Below, piece after piece: positions 9,458-18,482 of a DNA stretch of 64,000 nt. Origin of the DNA: JAMQPK01 sp963761975 (lineage in GTDB: Bacteria; Acidobacteriota; Vicinamibacteria; Vicinamibacterales; JAMQPK01); assembly GCA_963761975.1 (NCBI GenBank), contig CAVXIR010000002.1:1426001-1490000 (forward strand), read 5' to 3'. Made by a program: the position numbers and the translations under genes. Each line of letters opens with the position of its first letter. Positions within the stretch are counted from its first letter, which is position 1. A model generated the notes under the pieces. The model was not told the origin of the DNA. It was given only the letters and a program-made list of their open reading frames with translations, and searched no databases.

Positions 9458-10195
9458 CCTGTCATGGCAGATGGCAGATGGCAGATGGCGAATGCCCGCA
9501 CCTGTCACGGCAGATGGCTGATGGATGATGGCAGAATCTGCAACCGCCCGCACGTGGGCACTGTGAACAAATTCCCTTGAGTCGATCACACGGTAAAAAT
9601 TCCGTTGCATGAAAAGGGCGTCCATTGGCATAGCGGTTGATTTCGTACTCCGCATGCATAACGCCACGCCGATCATCTGTGAGCGCGCGTTCGAATTCGG
9701 TTCGCGCATCTTGAAGCTCGGCGATCGAATTTACCAGCATGGACCCTCAGGCCGGCTCGTGGCGACGCAATTGATGGACTGCGGGACGTCGGTCGGCGCG
9801 AATGCCGAAGAGGCGGAAGAGGCCCAGTCGAAGGCCGACTTCATCGCGAAATTGAGCGTCTCACGCAAAGAAGCGAGAGAGTCCAGCTACTGGCTGCGGC
9901 TCGCTTTGAAAAACGAGATTGTTCGTGCCGAGGACGTGAAGTGGGAGCTCAGCGAGGCCAGACAACTTCTCGCAATGATCCGAAGCGCAATTCTGACTGC
10001 GCGATCGTCACCCGACCGAGGTGGGCGCTAGCATCGGGCACGTTGCCTCCGGCCCTCAGCCACAGTCATCTTCTGCCATCTGCCATCTGCCATCTGCCAT
10101 CTGCCATCCGCCCTGGCAGGTGCCGGCATCGCCATCAGCCATTTGCCATTGCCATCTGCCATTGCCATCTGCCATTTGCCATCTGCCCTGACAGG
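9458..10195. mobile_element. Repeat-bounded unit: inverted 7-bp arrays enclosing a four-helix-bundle gene
   Basis: The left end CCTGTCATGGCAGATGGCAG (9458-) and the right end (10171-10195, reverse complement CCTGTCAGGGCAGATGGCAA) form 25-bp terminal inverted repeats with 2 mismatches. Inside, both flanks are tandem variants of ATGGCAG (left, 9465-9540) and its complement CTGCCAT (right, 10070-10195), period 7. The enclosed gene at 9654-10031 is of the S23/four-helix-bundle family. Calling it mobile is inference; the sequence shows the ends, the arrays and gene-less relatives at 17601-17658 and 53012-53086. Confidence 0.5.
9654..10031 (+). CDS. Four-helix-bundle protein (S23 / 23S rRNA intervening-sequence protein family)
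   Basis: From ATG 9654 the protein is 125 residues (MHNATPIICERAFEFGSRI...), the usual family length; upstream in-frame ATG 9609 would add an atypical leader. Family hallmarks are the early AFEFGSRIL-KLGDRI helix, QLMDCGTSVGANAEEAEEAQSKADFIAKL and SRKEARESSYWLRLALKNE. These are small basic-acidic four-helix proteins of unknown function; relatives occur inside 23S rRNA intervening sequences, and the DGR accessory protein Avd has the same fold. No reverse transcriptase or rRNA gene is nearby. It stands alone between two inverted arrays of a 7-bp repeat, which may be part of one unit with it. Confidence 0.8.
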   Translation: MHNATPIICERAFEFGSRILKLGDRIYQHGPSGRLVATQLMDCGTSVGANAEEAEEAQSKADFIAKLSVSRKEARESSYWLRLALKNEIVRAEDVKWELSEARQLLAMIRSAILTARSSPDRGGR

Positions 10196-10197
10196 CA

Positions 10198-11280
10198 TTA
10201 TTTCTTTAGCCCCACCCGCCTCAGCGCCTTCATAAGCTCCTCTTCCGTGACGTCCGTTGCCGTTGCCCAGCTTCCGATGCCCGTGCAGAAAATGTAGTGG
10301 AGCGTTCCGTTCACGACTTTCTTGTCGTGCCTGATTGCGTCCATGACTTCTTTCGTCGGAAGATCGCCGACAGGTGGCAGCGGGCCGAGCTTGATGATCA
10401 TCTTCGAAAGCGCCTGACGATCGGCGTCGGGCATGACACCGCGCGTGACGGCGATTTCGGCAGCGACGAGCATCCCGTACGCGATCGCTTCGCCATGACG
10501 GAACCGTTTGTACTTGGTCACGGCCTCGAGCGCATGGCCGGCCGTATGGCCGAAGTTCAACATCCGGCGTGGGCCGGATTCCCGTTCGTCCAGAGCCACG
10601 ACAGTGGCCTTGATGGTGCAGGACTCGCCGATGATGGGCACGAGTGCTTCGGCTTTGCGCGCGAAGATGGCGTCTATCTCGCGATCGATCCGCTGGAATA
10701 AATCGTGGCTCGACGTCATGCCGTACTTGATCACCTCGTAAAGTCCAGCGCGGAACTCACGACGCGGAAGCGTCTCGAGCAGTGCTGGATCGATGGCGAC
10801 GAGCGACGGCTGGTGAAACGCGCCGATCAGATTTTTGCCAAGCACGTGATTCACGCCAACCTTGCCGCCGATTGCGCTGTCTACCTGCGCGAGCAGCGTC
10901 GTCGGCACCTGAATCAGTTTGACGCCGCGAAGGTACGTGGCGGCGACAAACCCCGCCATGTCGCCGATGACGCCACCACCGACGGCGATAATGCCGGCGC
11001 CACGATCGGCTTCGAGCTTGATCAACGATTCGTAGGCACGCGAGGCGGTCGAGAGCTGCTTGAACTTCTCTCCATCGGGCAGCACGATCACCTCGGTCTT
11101 CGGTACCGCCTTTGCCATCGCCTTGCCGTGCAGCTTCCAGACAAGCGGGCTCGAGATGAAGAACTGACGTGAGGCTGGGCCCGGAGACGATTCAATCAGC
11201 CGGCCGAGCTGAGCCGTCAGTCCGTGCTCGATATAAATCGGGTATTTGTGAGATCCTGCGGCGACGTCTACTCTCAGCAC
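10198..11280 (-). CDS. aroB: 3-dehydroquinate synthase
   Basis: This enzyme converts DAHP to 3-dehydroquinate in the shikimate pathway, with NAD and a divalent metal. Recognisable blocks include LPDGEKFKQL, the NAD-binding GGGVIGDMAGFVAATYLRG, VPTTLLAQVDSAIGGK, the metal site region EVIKYG and the second metal histidines in LNFGHTAGHALE. At 360 residues it is full length. It starts with GTG at 11280, 7 bp inside the end of the membrane-protein gene upstream, so translation is probably coupled. The stop TAA lies at the edge of the 7-bp-repeat array. Confidence 0.97.
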   Translation of the reverse strand: MLRVDVAAGSHKYPIYIEHGLTAQLGRLIESSPGPASRQFFISSPLVWKLHGKAMAKAVPKTEVIVLPDGEKFKQLSTASRAYESLIKLEADRGAGIIAVGGGVIGDMAGFVAATYLRGVKLIQVPTTLLAQVDSAIGGKVGVNHVLGKNLIGAFHQPSLVAIDPALLETLPRREFRAGLYEVIKYGMTSSHDLFQRIDREIDAIFARKAEALVPIIGESCTIKATVVALDERESGPRRMLNFGHTAGHALEAVTKYKRFRHGEAIAYGMLVAAEIAVTRGVMPDADRQALSKMIIKLGPLPPVGDLPTKEVMDAIRHDKKVVNGTLHYIFCTGIGSWATATDVTEEELMKALRRVGLKK

Positions 11281-12449
11281 GTGTCACTCGTTCGGTTCGA
11301 TCGCATCCACGCCAGCGTAAGAATCGCGAAGACGCCAGCCAGGGCGAGGTTATGCGCCAAGTATGGCAGATACCTGCCTTCGGAGTGCTCGGGCACGAGC
11401 TTCGCAAGATAGTCGTCGAATGTCCCCATCGGCGTCAGGTAGTTGCCGATATACGCGTGGAGCACGAGCAGAACGGCAATCCACATCAATGCTCGACGCC
11501 CGGCGGTCGCCGCTGTCAGTTCGTCTATCGCGACGAGGTTGCAGATGACGGCGGCCGGAAGCAGATAGAGAAATAGACGTCCTTTGTCGCGACCGCCGAG
11601 CAAGAGCGCCAGCGCGATCATCGAATACACGATCCACTCGTATCGCTCGCGGATGAATTTCACCCATCCTCGCGGCCGGATTGCGAGGACGATAGCCAGC
11701 AGGCCCAGGCCGCTGAAAAGCGACTGCGCGAACATGGGCCAGAACCCTGGGGTTGTCAGGAGTCGAATCTGAGCCCGCGTTTCAGCAAAGGTATCCAGCG
11801 ACTCTCTGGCCGGAACGAGGGCACGAAGCATGGCGACCGTCGCGAGTGGCGCGGCGACAAGCGCAGCCGCGAGCAGGCCGTTGCTGGCCGACAGGCTTCC
11901 CCTGTGCTGCCGTACCAAAGCGGTGGCCGCGAACATTGAGAATGCCGCGAGCGACTCTTTCTGCAGCACAGCCAGCATCAACACGGGCACCAGCGCGAGG
12001 TATCGGCCTTGAATCGACAAGAGGATGATCGCGAGCAGGAATGCCTGGGTCTCGGCGTCGATGTACGCCGGCGAATAGAACGAGAACTTCAGCGTCCAGA
12101 AAACGCTCGCGTACAGCGCCACACCGAGCCAGGACGAGCGTTCGGTGAAACCGAGGGCGCGCAGGATCAGGAACAGAAGGACGAGCGATGCCACATTTGC
12201 CGTAAAGGCGACAATGCGAAAACTCGTCAAGGTATCCCAGGGGAGTCGTGAGACGAGCGCGGGCGTGGCAATGCGGTAACACCACGGCGCCACTTGCGCC
12301 AATGCGGGTTTCACTCTCGGGCTGCCCGCCATCGCGGCGTAGAACATGCCGTCGAAGTCAAACCCCGCATTGCTGGTGGTCAGCGGGGTTGTCACAAACA
12401 CCGCTGCTGTGACAAGGCATGCAGCGAGCAGCACGTACACGGCTCGCAT
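11274..12449 (-). CDS. Polytopic membrane protein of unknown function
   Basis: The start is taken at ATG 12449 (MRAVYVLLAACLVTAAVF), 1 bp after the stop of the preceding gene; upstream in-frame starts overlap that gene. It is about 391 residues with some eight to ten hydrophobic segments, e.g. IVAFTANVASLVLLFLILRAL and YSMIALALLLGG. A luminal-type loop after the first helix has NAGFDFDGMFYAAMAG, reminiscent of the acidic loop of GT-C glycosyltransferases, and its partner upstream looks like one. I cannot name the family. The end overlaps the aroB start by 7 bp. Confidence 0.6.
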   Translation of the reverse strand: MRAVYVLLAACLVTAAVFVTTPLTTSNAGFDFDGMFYAAMAGSPRVKPALAQVAPWCYRIATPALVSRLPWDTLTSFRIVAFTANVASLVLLFLILRALGFTERSSWLGVALYASVFWTLKFSFYSPAYIDAETQAFLLAIILLSIQGRYLALVPVLMLAVLQKESLAAFSMFAATALVRQHRGSLSASNGLLAAALVAAPLATVAMLRALVPARESLDTFAETRAQIRLLTTPGFWPMFAQSLFSGLGLLAIVLAIRPRGWVKFIRERYEWIVYSMIALALLLGGRDKGRLFLYLLPAAVICNLVAIDELTAATAGRRALMWIAVLLVLHAYIGNYLTPMGTFDDYLAKLVPEHSEGRYLPYLAHNLALAGVFAILTLAWMRSNRTSDTC

Positions 12450-12450
12450 G

Positions 12451-14274
12451 TCAGGTCTTGCGAACCGGAAAGCTGATTTCGTATCCGAGCTCCTGGAGCC
12501 GCGTAAGGCAAGTCCGGCTGAAAATGGCGTGCACCCAGCGGCCGCCGGCTGAGGGTCGCACCGATGCCCAAGCATATCCATCGGCCATCCGTGGCAATCG
12601 GAGCAGGCCCTTCAGGATCGCCCCGTCGAATGCCGCCATGCTGACCGCCCGCCGGCTCCAGTAGTCGGCAGTGGACTCCGGCAGGTGATCGAACACGCCG
12701 CTCATCATCGGAAAGCCAAACCAGTCGGGCCGCTGGGACGACCACAGCGAAAGAAGCACGATGTCGGGCGCCAGTTGAAAGAACACGTCGGGATGGAAGG
12801 CCGCATGATTTCGGAACCCCACGCGCGGTCCCGGCGAATGGGCCATCGCGACGTTGTTCAACCCCATCAGGTCGATGACCGGACCTTCATAGGTGAGTGC
12901 GAAACCGCCCGCCACGATGACGCCGACGCTGGGCCGATCGGTAGGAAAAACAGTGTTGAACGCCGAGCCGATTTCTCTCATATCCTGCGCGATGGCGATT
13001 TCCAGACGTGGTGTGTTCCATTCACCGGCCGGGGCAAAGCGTGAGGGATAGCTCAGCCGAGGCAAATCGGTCCAGCGCATCAGCGCGATGGCCGCGACCA
13101 ACGCGCCAGCAACGTAGAAAAGAGCTCGATCGCGCAAGGTACGAGATGGGCGGAACAGCAGCACGCCCGAGTGCACGGCCTGGACCGCAACGAGCGGCCA
13201 GGCAGGTTGGTACATGCGCCAGAACCCGAAATGATCTCCCCCCTCGACGATCGGAATAAGGGCCGAGACGACGAGCATCGCAAGCACACACAGCTGGCTG
13301 GCGACCAATTGGCTCGGGGGCGCGGTCTCTGTGGCTTTGGCACGGCGTAACGGCAGCGTCAGAAGAGCGAGGGCGAGCGCCAGAAGGAAGGCTGGATTGG
13401 ATAAGACGAAATCGGCGAAGTAGCTGGCGCCTTCTCGAAAGCGGTCAGCGGTCGTGCCGGAGGTCTTCGCATAGTAGGTGTTGGGCAGCGGATAACCGAA
13501 ATATGCGGATCGAAATATCACCAGCCCGAGCGACGCGGCCGCAAACGACGCGGCGTGAGCGGCATACGCCTTGACCGATTGTGCGATCGTCTGCCCGGTC
13601 GATCGCTCGGCAAACACGGCGAGCGACAGCAGAATCGGCCCCCACAGCATCGCTTCGGGCCTCACGAGCGCGAGCAGGGTGAGCACCACGAGGAACCCTC
13701 GTCGCCATTGCCGACGAGCCTGCTCGTCTGAAATGAAAATCCGAAGAACACAAATGCCGCAGAGCAGGAGATTCGCCGTCCACAAACCGAAGTCCATCAG
13801 CGACACGGTGGTCCACACGATGAAGCCCGGCGCCAGTGCGAGGGTCGTTGTCAGCAGAAACGCGACTGATTCAGATTCAAGCCGGCCGGCTGCTCCGAAT
13901 CGGATGCAGAAATCCCTCAGGTATGTGGCGAGTGCGTACGCGGCAGCGGCGATCAGCGCAATGTTGGTGGCCGCTAGAATCGGTTCCGGGCGCGCGGTGA
14001 AGTTCATGATGGCCGCGCACACGAGTACCCATGCAGGCGATGTAAACCCTTCGACGCGCTCGCCGCCCGGGTAATACACGAAGCCGTGGCCCGCGGCGAT
14101 GTTTCTGGCGTAGACGAAAAAGATGTTCGCATCGTCGTATCCGACCAGTGGAGTGCTGGAGAGAAAGTGCGCAAGCCACGCGGCGGCCGTGACGAGAATC
14201 AGTAGGAGCGCGAGGAGTTTGCGGTCGACACGGCGGGCATGACTGGTGACGGTAGCGATGCGGTAGGATAGCAT
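12451..14274 (-). CDS. GT-C-type membrane glycosyltransferase-like protein
   Basis: I take ATG 14274 (MLSYRIATVTSHARR) as the start because anything longer runs into nadB. The protein has about 607 residues and a dozen membrane segments. After the first helix comes GYDDANIFFVYARNIAAGHGFVYYPG followed by GERVEGFTSP. Such a DDA-x-I-x(3)-YA-x-N-x(3)-G-x-G block followed by ERVEG(Y/F)T is typical of the AftB/LphB-like group of GT-C enzymes, which use polyprenyl-phosphate sugars on the outer face of the membrane. The sugar and acceptor cannot be told. It is divergent from nadB with only 3 bp between the starts. Confidence 0.7.
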   Translation of the reverse strand: MLSYRIATVTSHARRVDRKLLALLLILVTAAAWLAHFLSSTPLVGYDDANIFFVYARNIAAGHGFVYYPGGERVEGFTSPAWVLVCAAIMNFTARPEPILAATNIALIAAAAYALATYLRDFCIRFGAAGRLESESVAFLLTTTLALAPGFIVWTTVSLMDFGLWTANLLLCGICVLRIFISDEQARRQWRRGFLVVLTLLALVRPEAMLWGPILLSLAVFAERSTGQTIAQSVKAYAAHAASFAAASLGLVIFRSAYFGYPLPNTYYAKTSGTTADRFREGASYFADFVLSNPAFLLALALALLTLPLRRAKATETAPPSQLVASQLCVLAMLVVSALIPIVEGGDHFGFWRMYQPAWPLVAVQAVHSGVLLFRPSRTLRDRALFYVAGALVAAIALMRWTDLPRLSYPSRFAPAGEWNTPRLEIAIAQDMREIGSAFNTVFPTDRPSVGVIVAGGFALTYEGPVIDLMGLNNVAMAHSPGPRVGFRNHAAFHPDVFFQLAPDIVLLSLWSSQRPDWFGFPMMSGVFDHLPESTADYWSRRAVSMAAFDGAILKGLLRLPRMADGYAWASVRPSAGGRWVHAIFSRTCLTRLQELGYEISFPVRKT

Positions 14275-14277
14275 CCG

Positions 14278-15846
14278 GTGGATGTACGCGGCGACTTCAT
14301 AATCGTCGGCAGCGGAATCGCCGGGCTCCGCGCGGCGGTTGAGCTCGCGCCCGCCGGCGACATTGTCATCATCACCAAGGCCGATCCCAGCGAAAGCAAC
14401 ACCGAGTACGCGCAAGGCGGCATCGCGGCTGCGATCGGCCCGGACGACTCTCCCGAGCTCCACGCTCGCGACACGATGATTGCCGGCGACGGGCTGTGCG
14501 ATGAGCGCGCGGTTCGTGTGCTCTGCGAGGAAGGACCTCGCTATACGCGCGAGCTCGTCGAGTGGGGCGCGCAGTTCAATCGTGATGCCGAAGGCAGGCT
14601 CGCGCTCGCATCAGAGGGCGCCCACAGCGTGCGCCGTGTCTTGCATGCCGCAGATGCGACCGGACGTGAAATCGGTCGCGTGCTGTGGGATCGGGTTTCC
14701 TCCTTCACCCGTATCCACGTGCTGAAGAACACGCTGGCAGTGGCGGCCCTCATTGAAGACGGCCAGTGCCTCGGCGTGCGCTTCATCGACGCGCGCGGCG
14801 AGCCCGGGCATGCATTCGGACGCGCAACGCTTCTGGCGACCGGGGGAGCTGGTCAGGTCTTCGCGGAGACGACCAATCCCGAAGTCGCGACCGGTGACGG
14901 CATCGCGCTCGCATATCGTGCAGGGGCTCGCGTGGCCGACATGGAATTCGTCCAGTTTCATCCGACGGTGCTCGACGTCGCGGGTGTGCGACGATTTCTG
15001 CTGTCGGAAGCGCTTCGCGGCGAAGGTGCGCACCTCGTCGATGCGAAGGGCGAACCGTTCATGACGCGTTATCACCCTGCGGGTGATCTGGCGCCACGCG
15101 ACATCGTCTCGCGCAGCATCGTGCTCGAATCCCGGCGAACGGCGGGGCCGATCTTTCTCAGCCTGCGCCACTTGGACAGCGAGGGAGTACATCGGCGGTT
15201 TCCGATGATCGCCGCGACATGTCTGAAGGCAGGCTTCGACCTCGCGCGCGACCTGATTCCTGTGGGTCCCGCGGCGCATTACCTGATGGGTGGCGTCGAG
15301 ACGGACCTCGATGGGCGCACATCTGTACCGGGCCTCTTTGCTGCGGGCGAGGTTGCGTGCACGCGTGTCCACGGCGCGAACCGTCTCGCGAGCAACTCGC
15401 TGCTCGAAGGATTAGTGTTTGGGGCGCGGGTGGGGCGGGCGATGACCGGCGCTTCGCGTGGTGCCGAGCTGCCGCCGGCGGTGACGGGGTCGCGCGGGGT
15501 TCTCGGTGATGTCGAGCGAAACCCCCTCCCGACCCGTTTGCACGAGGACGAGATTCGGACGTTGATGTGGAAGTCCGTAGGCCTGTTCCGTGAGCGCCCT
15601 GGCCTTCAACACGCGTTTTCGGTGCTGTCCGGACAGCGCGCCCTGCTCGACGATCATCTGACTACCGATCCCACGCTCGATCATGAGGGGTGGCGTTGTG
15701 CGAGCATCGTCACGGTTGCGTCGTTGATCGCGACAGCAGCGCTCCGTCGCGAGGAGAGCCGCGGCGGGCACTTCCGCACCGATTGTCCCGCACGCGACGA
15801 TCTAAAATGGAAGGTTCATATATCCGACGCGAACCATCCCCTATGA
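14278..15846 (+). CDS. nadB: L-aspartate oxidase
   Basis: The first step of de novo NAD synthesis: it oxidises L-aspartate to iminoaspartate with FAD. An N-terminal Rossmann dinucleotide site FIIVGSGIAGLRAAVELA is followed by SNTEYAQGGIAAAIG, MEFVQFHPT, the flavin-site HGANRLASNSLLEGLVFG and a C-terminal helical domain. At 522 residues it is full length. The GTG start is supported because it sits nine residues before the FAD motif. The stop overlaps the proS ATG (ATGA). nadA and nadC are not in the window. Confidence 0.95.
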   Translation: MDVRGDFIIVGSGIAGLRAAVELAPAGDIVIITKADPSESNTEYAQGGIAAAIGPDDSPELHARDTMIAGDGLCDERAVRVLCEEGPRYTRELVEWGAQFNRDAEGRLALASEGAHSVRRVLHAADATGREIGRVLWDRVSSFTRIHVLKNTLAVAALIEDGQCLGVRFIDARGEPGHAFGRATLLATGGAGQVFAETTNPEVATGDGIALAYRAGARVADMEFVQFHPTVLDVAGVRRFLLSEALRGEGAHLVDAKGEPFMTRYHPAGDLAPRDIVSRSIVLESRRTAGPIFLSLRHLDSEGVHRRFPMIAATCLKAGFDLARDLIPVGPAAHYLMGGVETDLDGRTSVPGLFAAGEVACTRVHGANRLASNSLLEGLVFGARVGRAMTGASRGAELPPAVTGSRGVLGDVERNPLPTRLHEDEIRTLMWKSVGLFRERPGLQHAFSVLSGQRALLDDHLTTDPTLDHEGWRCASIVTVASLIATAALRREESRGGHFRTDCPARDDLKWKVHISDANHPL

Positions 15847-17621
15847 GACAATCAAAACTTCTTCTCCAGACCTACCGCGAAGCGCCACGCGATGCAGATG
15901 TCATCAGCCAGCAGCTGATGATGCGCGCCGGCATGATCCAGAAAGTCGCTGCCGGTATTTACGACTATCTTCCTCTCGCGCTGCGCAGCATCCGGAAGTT
16001 CGAGAACATCGTACGCGAAGAGCTCACGCGCGACGGCTGTCAGGAACTACTCATGCCGACCGTGCAGCCGGCCGAGCTGTGGCAGGAGAGCGCTCGATGG
16101 CAGTTCTACGGCCGCGAGCTGCTTCGCTTCAAAGATCGCAAAGGCGCCGACTTTTGCCTCGGCCCCACGCACGAAGAGGTCATCACCGACATCGTACGGA
16201 AGATCGTCAAGAGCTACAAGCAGTTGCCGATCAATTTGTTCCAGATTCAGACCAAGTTCCGCGATGAAATCCGGCCGAGGTTCGGGTTGATGCGCGGCCG
16301 CGAGTTCATCATGAAGGACGCCTACTCCTTTCATGTGAGCGATGCGGATGCCGACCGAGAGTATTGGCGGATGTTCGAAGCCTACAAGCGCATCTTCAAG
16401 CGCCTCGGGGTGAAGTTCCGGCCGGTCGAAGCCGACAGCGGCGCCATCGGCGGTAGTTTCACGCACGAGTTTCACGTGCTGGCCGGCAGCGGCGAAGACG
16501 CCATCCTCAGCTGCAATGCATGCGAATACACCTCGAACGCCGAGAAGACCGAAGCGCCGGCCCTCGGCTTTCCTTATGTGACGGAGCCGGTGCTCGAGTT
16601 GAAGAAGGCCCACTTCCACACGCCCGGTATCGTGCAGATGGATGAGCAGGCGAAGGCATTCAAAGACGATGAGCACAGCGGCCTTCCGCTCGATCACGCG
16701 TCGAAGTTCTACCTGTATCGCGCGACGAAGGGCGAGGCGACGTGGGATGTCGGGCTGGTGCTGCGCAGCGATCACGAGCCGAATACGGTGAAGGTGAAGA
16801 ACCTCATTGGTGCCGACTCACTCGAGCTGGTCCCAATCGAGGAGGCCGAGCGTCGAGCCGGAACGAAATCGGGATTCATCGGTCCGGTCGAGCTCGAGGC
16901 GCCGATGTATGCGGATAAGAGCCTGGAAGGCGCTTACAACCTGACGTGCGGCGCCAATAAAGAGGGTTATCACCACTTCGGCTTCAAGCCCGACCGCGAT
17001 CTCGGGGACTTCAAGGGATTCCACGACCTGCGTATGGCACGCGAAGGCGACGTCTGCATACGATGCGGGAAAGGCACCTACGAAGCATTCCGCGGCATCG
17101 AAGTGGGCCAGGTCTTCAAGCTGGGCACGAAGTACTCAACGGCGATGAACTGCGTCTATCTCGACGATGCCGGCGCGGAACGTCCGATGGTCATGGGTTG
17201 CTACGGCGTCGGCATCACGAGGACCATCGCCGCGGTTGTCGAGCAGAATTACGACGCCGATGGCATCATCTGGCCGTGGCCGGTGGCGCCCTATCACGTG
17301 CACATCGTCAGCCTCGACTCGACGAAGCCGGAGATTGCGGCTGTCGCTGATCGGATTGAGTCAGATCTCGAGGCGGTGGGTTTCGAAGTCCTTCATGATG
17401 ACCGCGAAGGGTTGAGCCCGGGCGTCAAATTCAAGGACGCTGATCTCTTGGGCATGCCGCTGCGCCTGACCGTCGGCGCGAAGGGGTTGAAAGACGGAGT
17501 CGTGGAGCTGCGGGATCGGAGGACGAAAGAGGTGTTGAAGGTGAAGCCGGAGGACGTGGTTGCCGCGATGGCCGGGGCTCGTGACCGCATGCTGATTCAT
17601 GTCATGGCAGATGGCAGATGA
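15843..17621 (+). CDS. proS: Prolyl-tRNA synthetase (bacterial type with editing insert)
   Basis: It charges tRNA-Pro. Class II features are visible: motif 1 around YDYLPLALRSIRKFENIVREEL, motif 2 with TKFRDEIRPRFGLMRGREFIMKDAYSFH, and motif 3 with MGCYGVGITRTIAAVVEQ. The roughly 180-residue segment between motifs 2 and 3 is the INS editing domain of bacterial ProRS. The C-terminus is the anticodon-binding domain. I chose ATG 15843 (MRQSKLLLQTYREAP), which overlaps the nadB stop; longer starts overlap nadB in another frame. The last residues, HVMADGR and the stop, are encoded by the 7-bp-repeat array that begins at 17601, so the tail has probably been replaced or extended by repeat DNA. Confidence 0.95.
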   Translation: MRQSKLLLQTYREAPRDADVISQQLMMRAGMIQKVAAGIYDYLPLALRSIRKFENIVREELTRDGCQELLMPTVQPAELWQESARWQFYGRELLRFKDRKGADFCLGPTHEEVITDIVRKIVKSYKQLPINLFQIQTKFRDEIRPRFGLMRGREFIMKDAYSFHVSDADADREYWRMFEAYKRIFKRLGVKFRPVEADSGAIGGSFTHEFHVLAGSGEDAILSCNACEYTSNAEKTEAPALGFPYVTEPVLELKKAHFHTPGIVQMDEQAKAFKDDEHSGLPLDHASKFYLYRATKGEATWDVGLVLRSDHEPNTVKVKNLIGADSLELVPIEEAERRAGTKSGFIGPVELEAPMYADKSLEGAYNLTCGANKEGYHHFGFKPDRDLGDFKGFHDLRMAREGDVCIRCGKGTYEAFRGIEVGQVFKLGTKYSTAMNCVYLDDAGAERPMVMGCYGVGITRTIAAVVEQNYDADGIIWPWPVAPYHVHIVSLDSTKPEIAAVADRIESDLEAVGFEVLHDDREGLSPGVKFKDADLLGMPLRLTVGAKGLKDGVVELRDRRTKEVLKVKPEDVVAAMAGARDRMLIHVMADGR

Positions 17622-17658
17622 CGTCTTCTGCCCTCTGCCATTTGCCATCTGCCCTGAC
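17601..17658. repeat. Gene-less inverted 7-bp array (ATGGCAG type)
   Basis: GTCATGGCAGATGGCAG at 17601 faces GCCATCTGCCCTGAC ending at 17658, with ATGACGTCTTCTGCCCTCTG at the centre. The ends match those of the unit at 9458-10195. The left arm encodes the proS C-terminus. Confidence 0.65.
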
Positions 17659-17667
17659 TTGAGACCC

Positions 17668-18390
17668 CTATAGCTCGTCGCGCTTCTTCTTCGGCCCAAA
17701 GACCCACGCAATCGCAATGCTGATCAAATACAAGCCGATCATCGGGAAGGCGACGATCATCTGGCTCGCCATGTCGGCGCTCGGTGTGATGATCGCCGCG
17801 ACGATGAAGATGACGAGCACCGCGTATTTGAATTGCCGTATCATCCAGCGCGCGGTCACCATGCCCATCCGCGCGAGAAAGAACACCATCGCCGGCATCT
17901 GGAAAACGGCCGCCATTCCGAGCAGCATGCGCATGTAGAGGCTGAACGAATCCTCGATGCGCGGCATGAATGACACCAGATCGTTGGAAAAGCTGCCGAA
18001 GAACCGCCACATCAGCGGGAACGCGACAAAGTGCGAGAACGCAGCACCGGACAGGACGCCGATACTCGAGAGCACCACGAAGGGAATCGCATAACGGCGC
18101 TCCTTCGCGTAGAGCGCCGGCGCGACGAACAACCACACCTGCCAGAAGATCAGCGGGGCCGAGATAAACAACCCTGCGATCACTGCGATGCGGATGTACA
18201 GCATGAACGCTTCGGTCGGGTAGGTGTAGATCATCGTCTCGCCCGGCCGGAGCATCCGCCGCAGGGGCAGCATCACGAACGAATAAATGTCCTCGATGAA
18301 AAACGCGGCGATTGCGACGCCGAGGCACAGGGAAAGGAGCGCGCGGATGATCCGCTTCCGGAGCTCATCGAGATGCTCCAGAAACGACAT
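17668..18390 (-). CDS. tatC: Sec-independent protein translocase TatC
   Basis: TatC is the substrate-receptor core of the twin-arginine translocon in the inner membrane. Seen here: the N-terminal MSFLEHLDELRKRIIRALLSL, six membrane helices, the PTEAFMLYIRIAV and APLIFWQVWLFVAPALY loops, and the late helices before a GPKKKRDEL tail. From ATG 18390 the protein is 240 residues; a GTG at 18438 would add 16 residues (PDSWFDDDGSEGGGK) and is an alternative, but only 18390 has a purine-rich stretch just upstream. A much longer in-frame extension across tatA is not real. tatA lies directly upstream. Confidence 0.95.
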   Translation of the reverse strand: MSFLEHLDELRKRIIRALLSLCLGVAIAAFFIEDIYSFVMLPLRRMLRPGETMIYTYPTEAFMLYIRIAVIAGLFISAPLIFWQVWLFVAPALYAKERRYAIPFVVLSSIGVLSGAAFSHFVAFPLMWRFFGSFSNDLVSFMPRIEDSFSLYMRMLLGMAAVFQMPAMVFFLARMGMVTARWMIRQFKYAVLVIFIVAAIITPSADMASQMIVAFPMIGLYLISIAIAWVFGPKKKRDEL

Positions 18391-18482
18391 CTTTCCGCCG
18401 CCTTCGGAACCGTCGTCGTCGAACCAGCTGTCGGGCACGTCGCGCGTTGAAGAGTCCTGTGCTCTGCGGATCGGAGGGCGAG

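Noticed and set aside
9654..10031. Avd of a diversity-generating retroelement
   Set aside because: No reverse transcriptase, template repeat or variable repeat was found nearby; only the fold is shared.
9458..10195. CRISPR array
   Set aside because: Repeats are 7 bp, contiguous, without spacers of constant length, and no cas genes are present.
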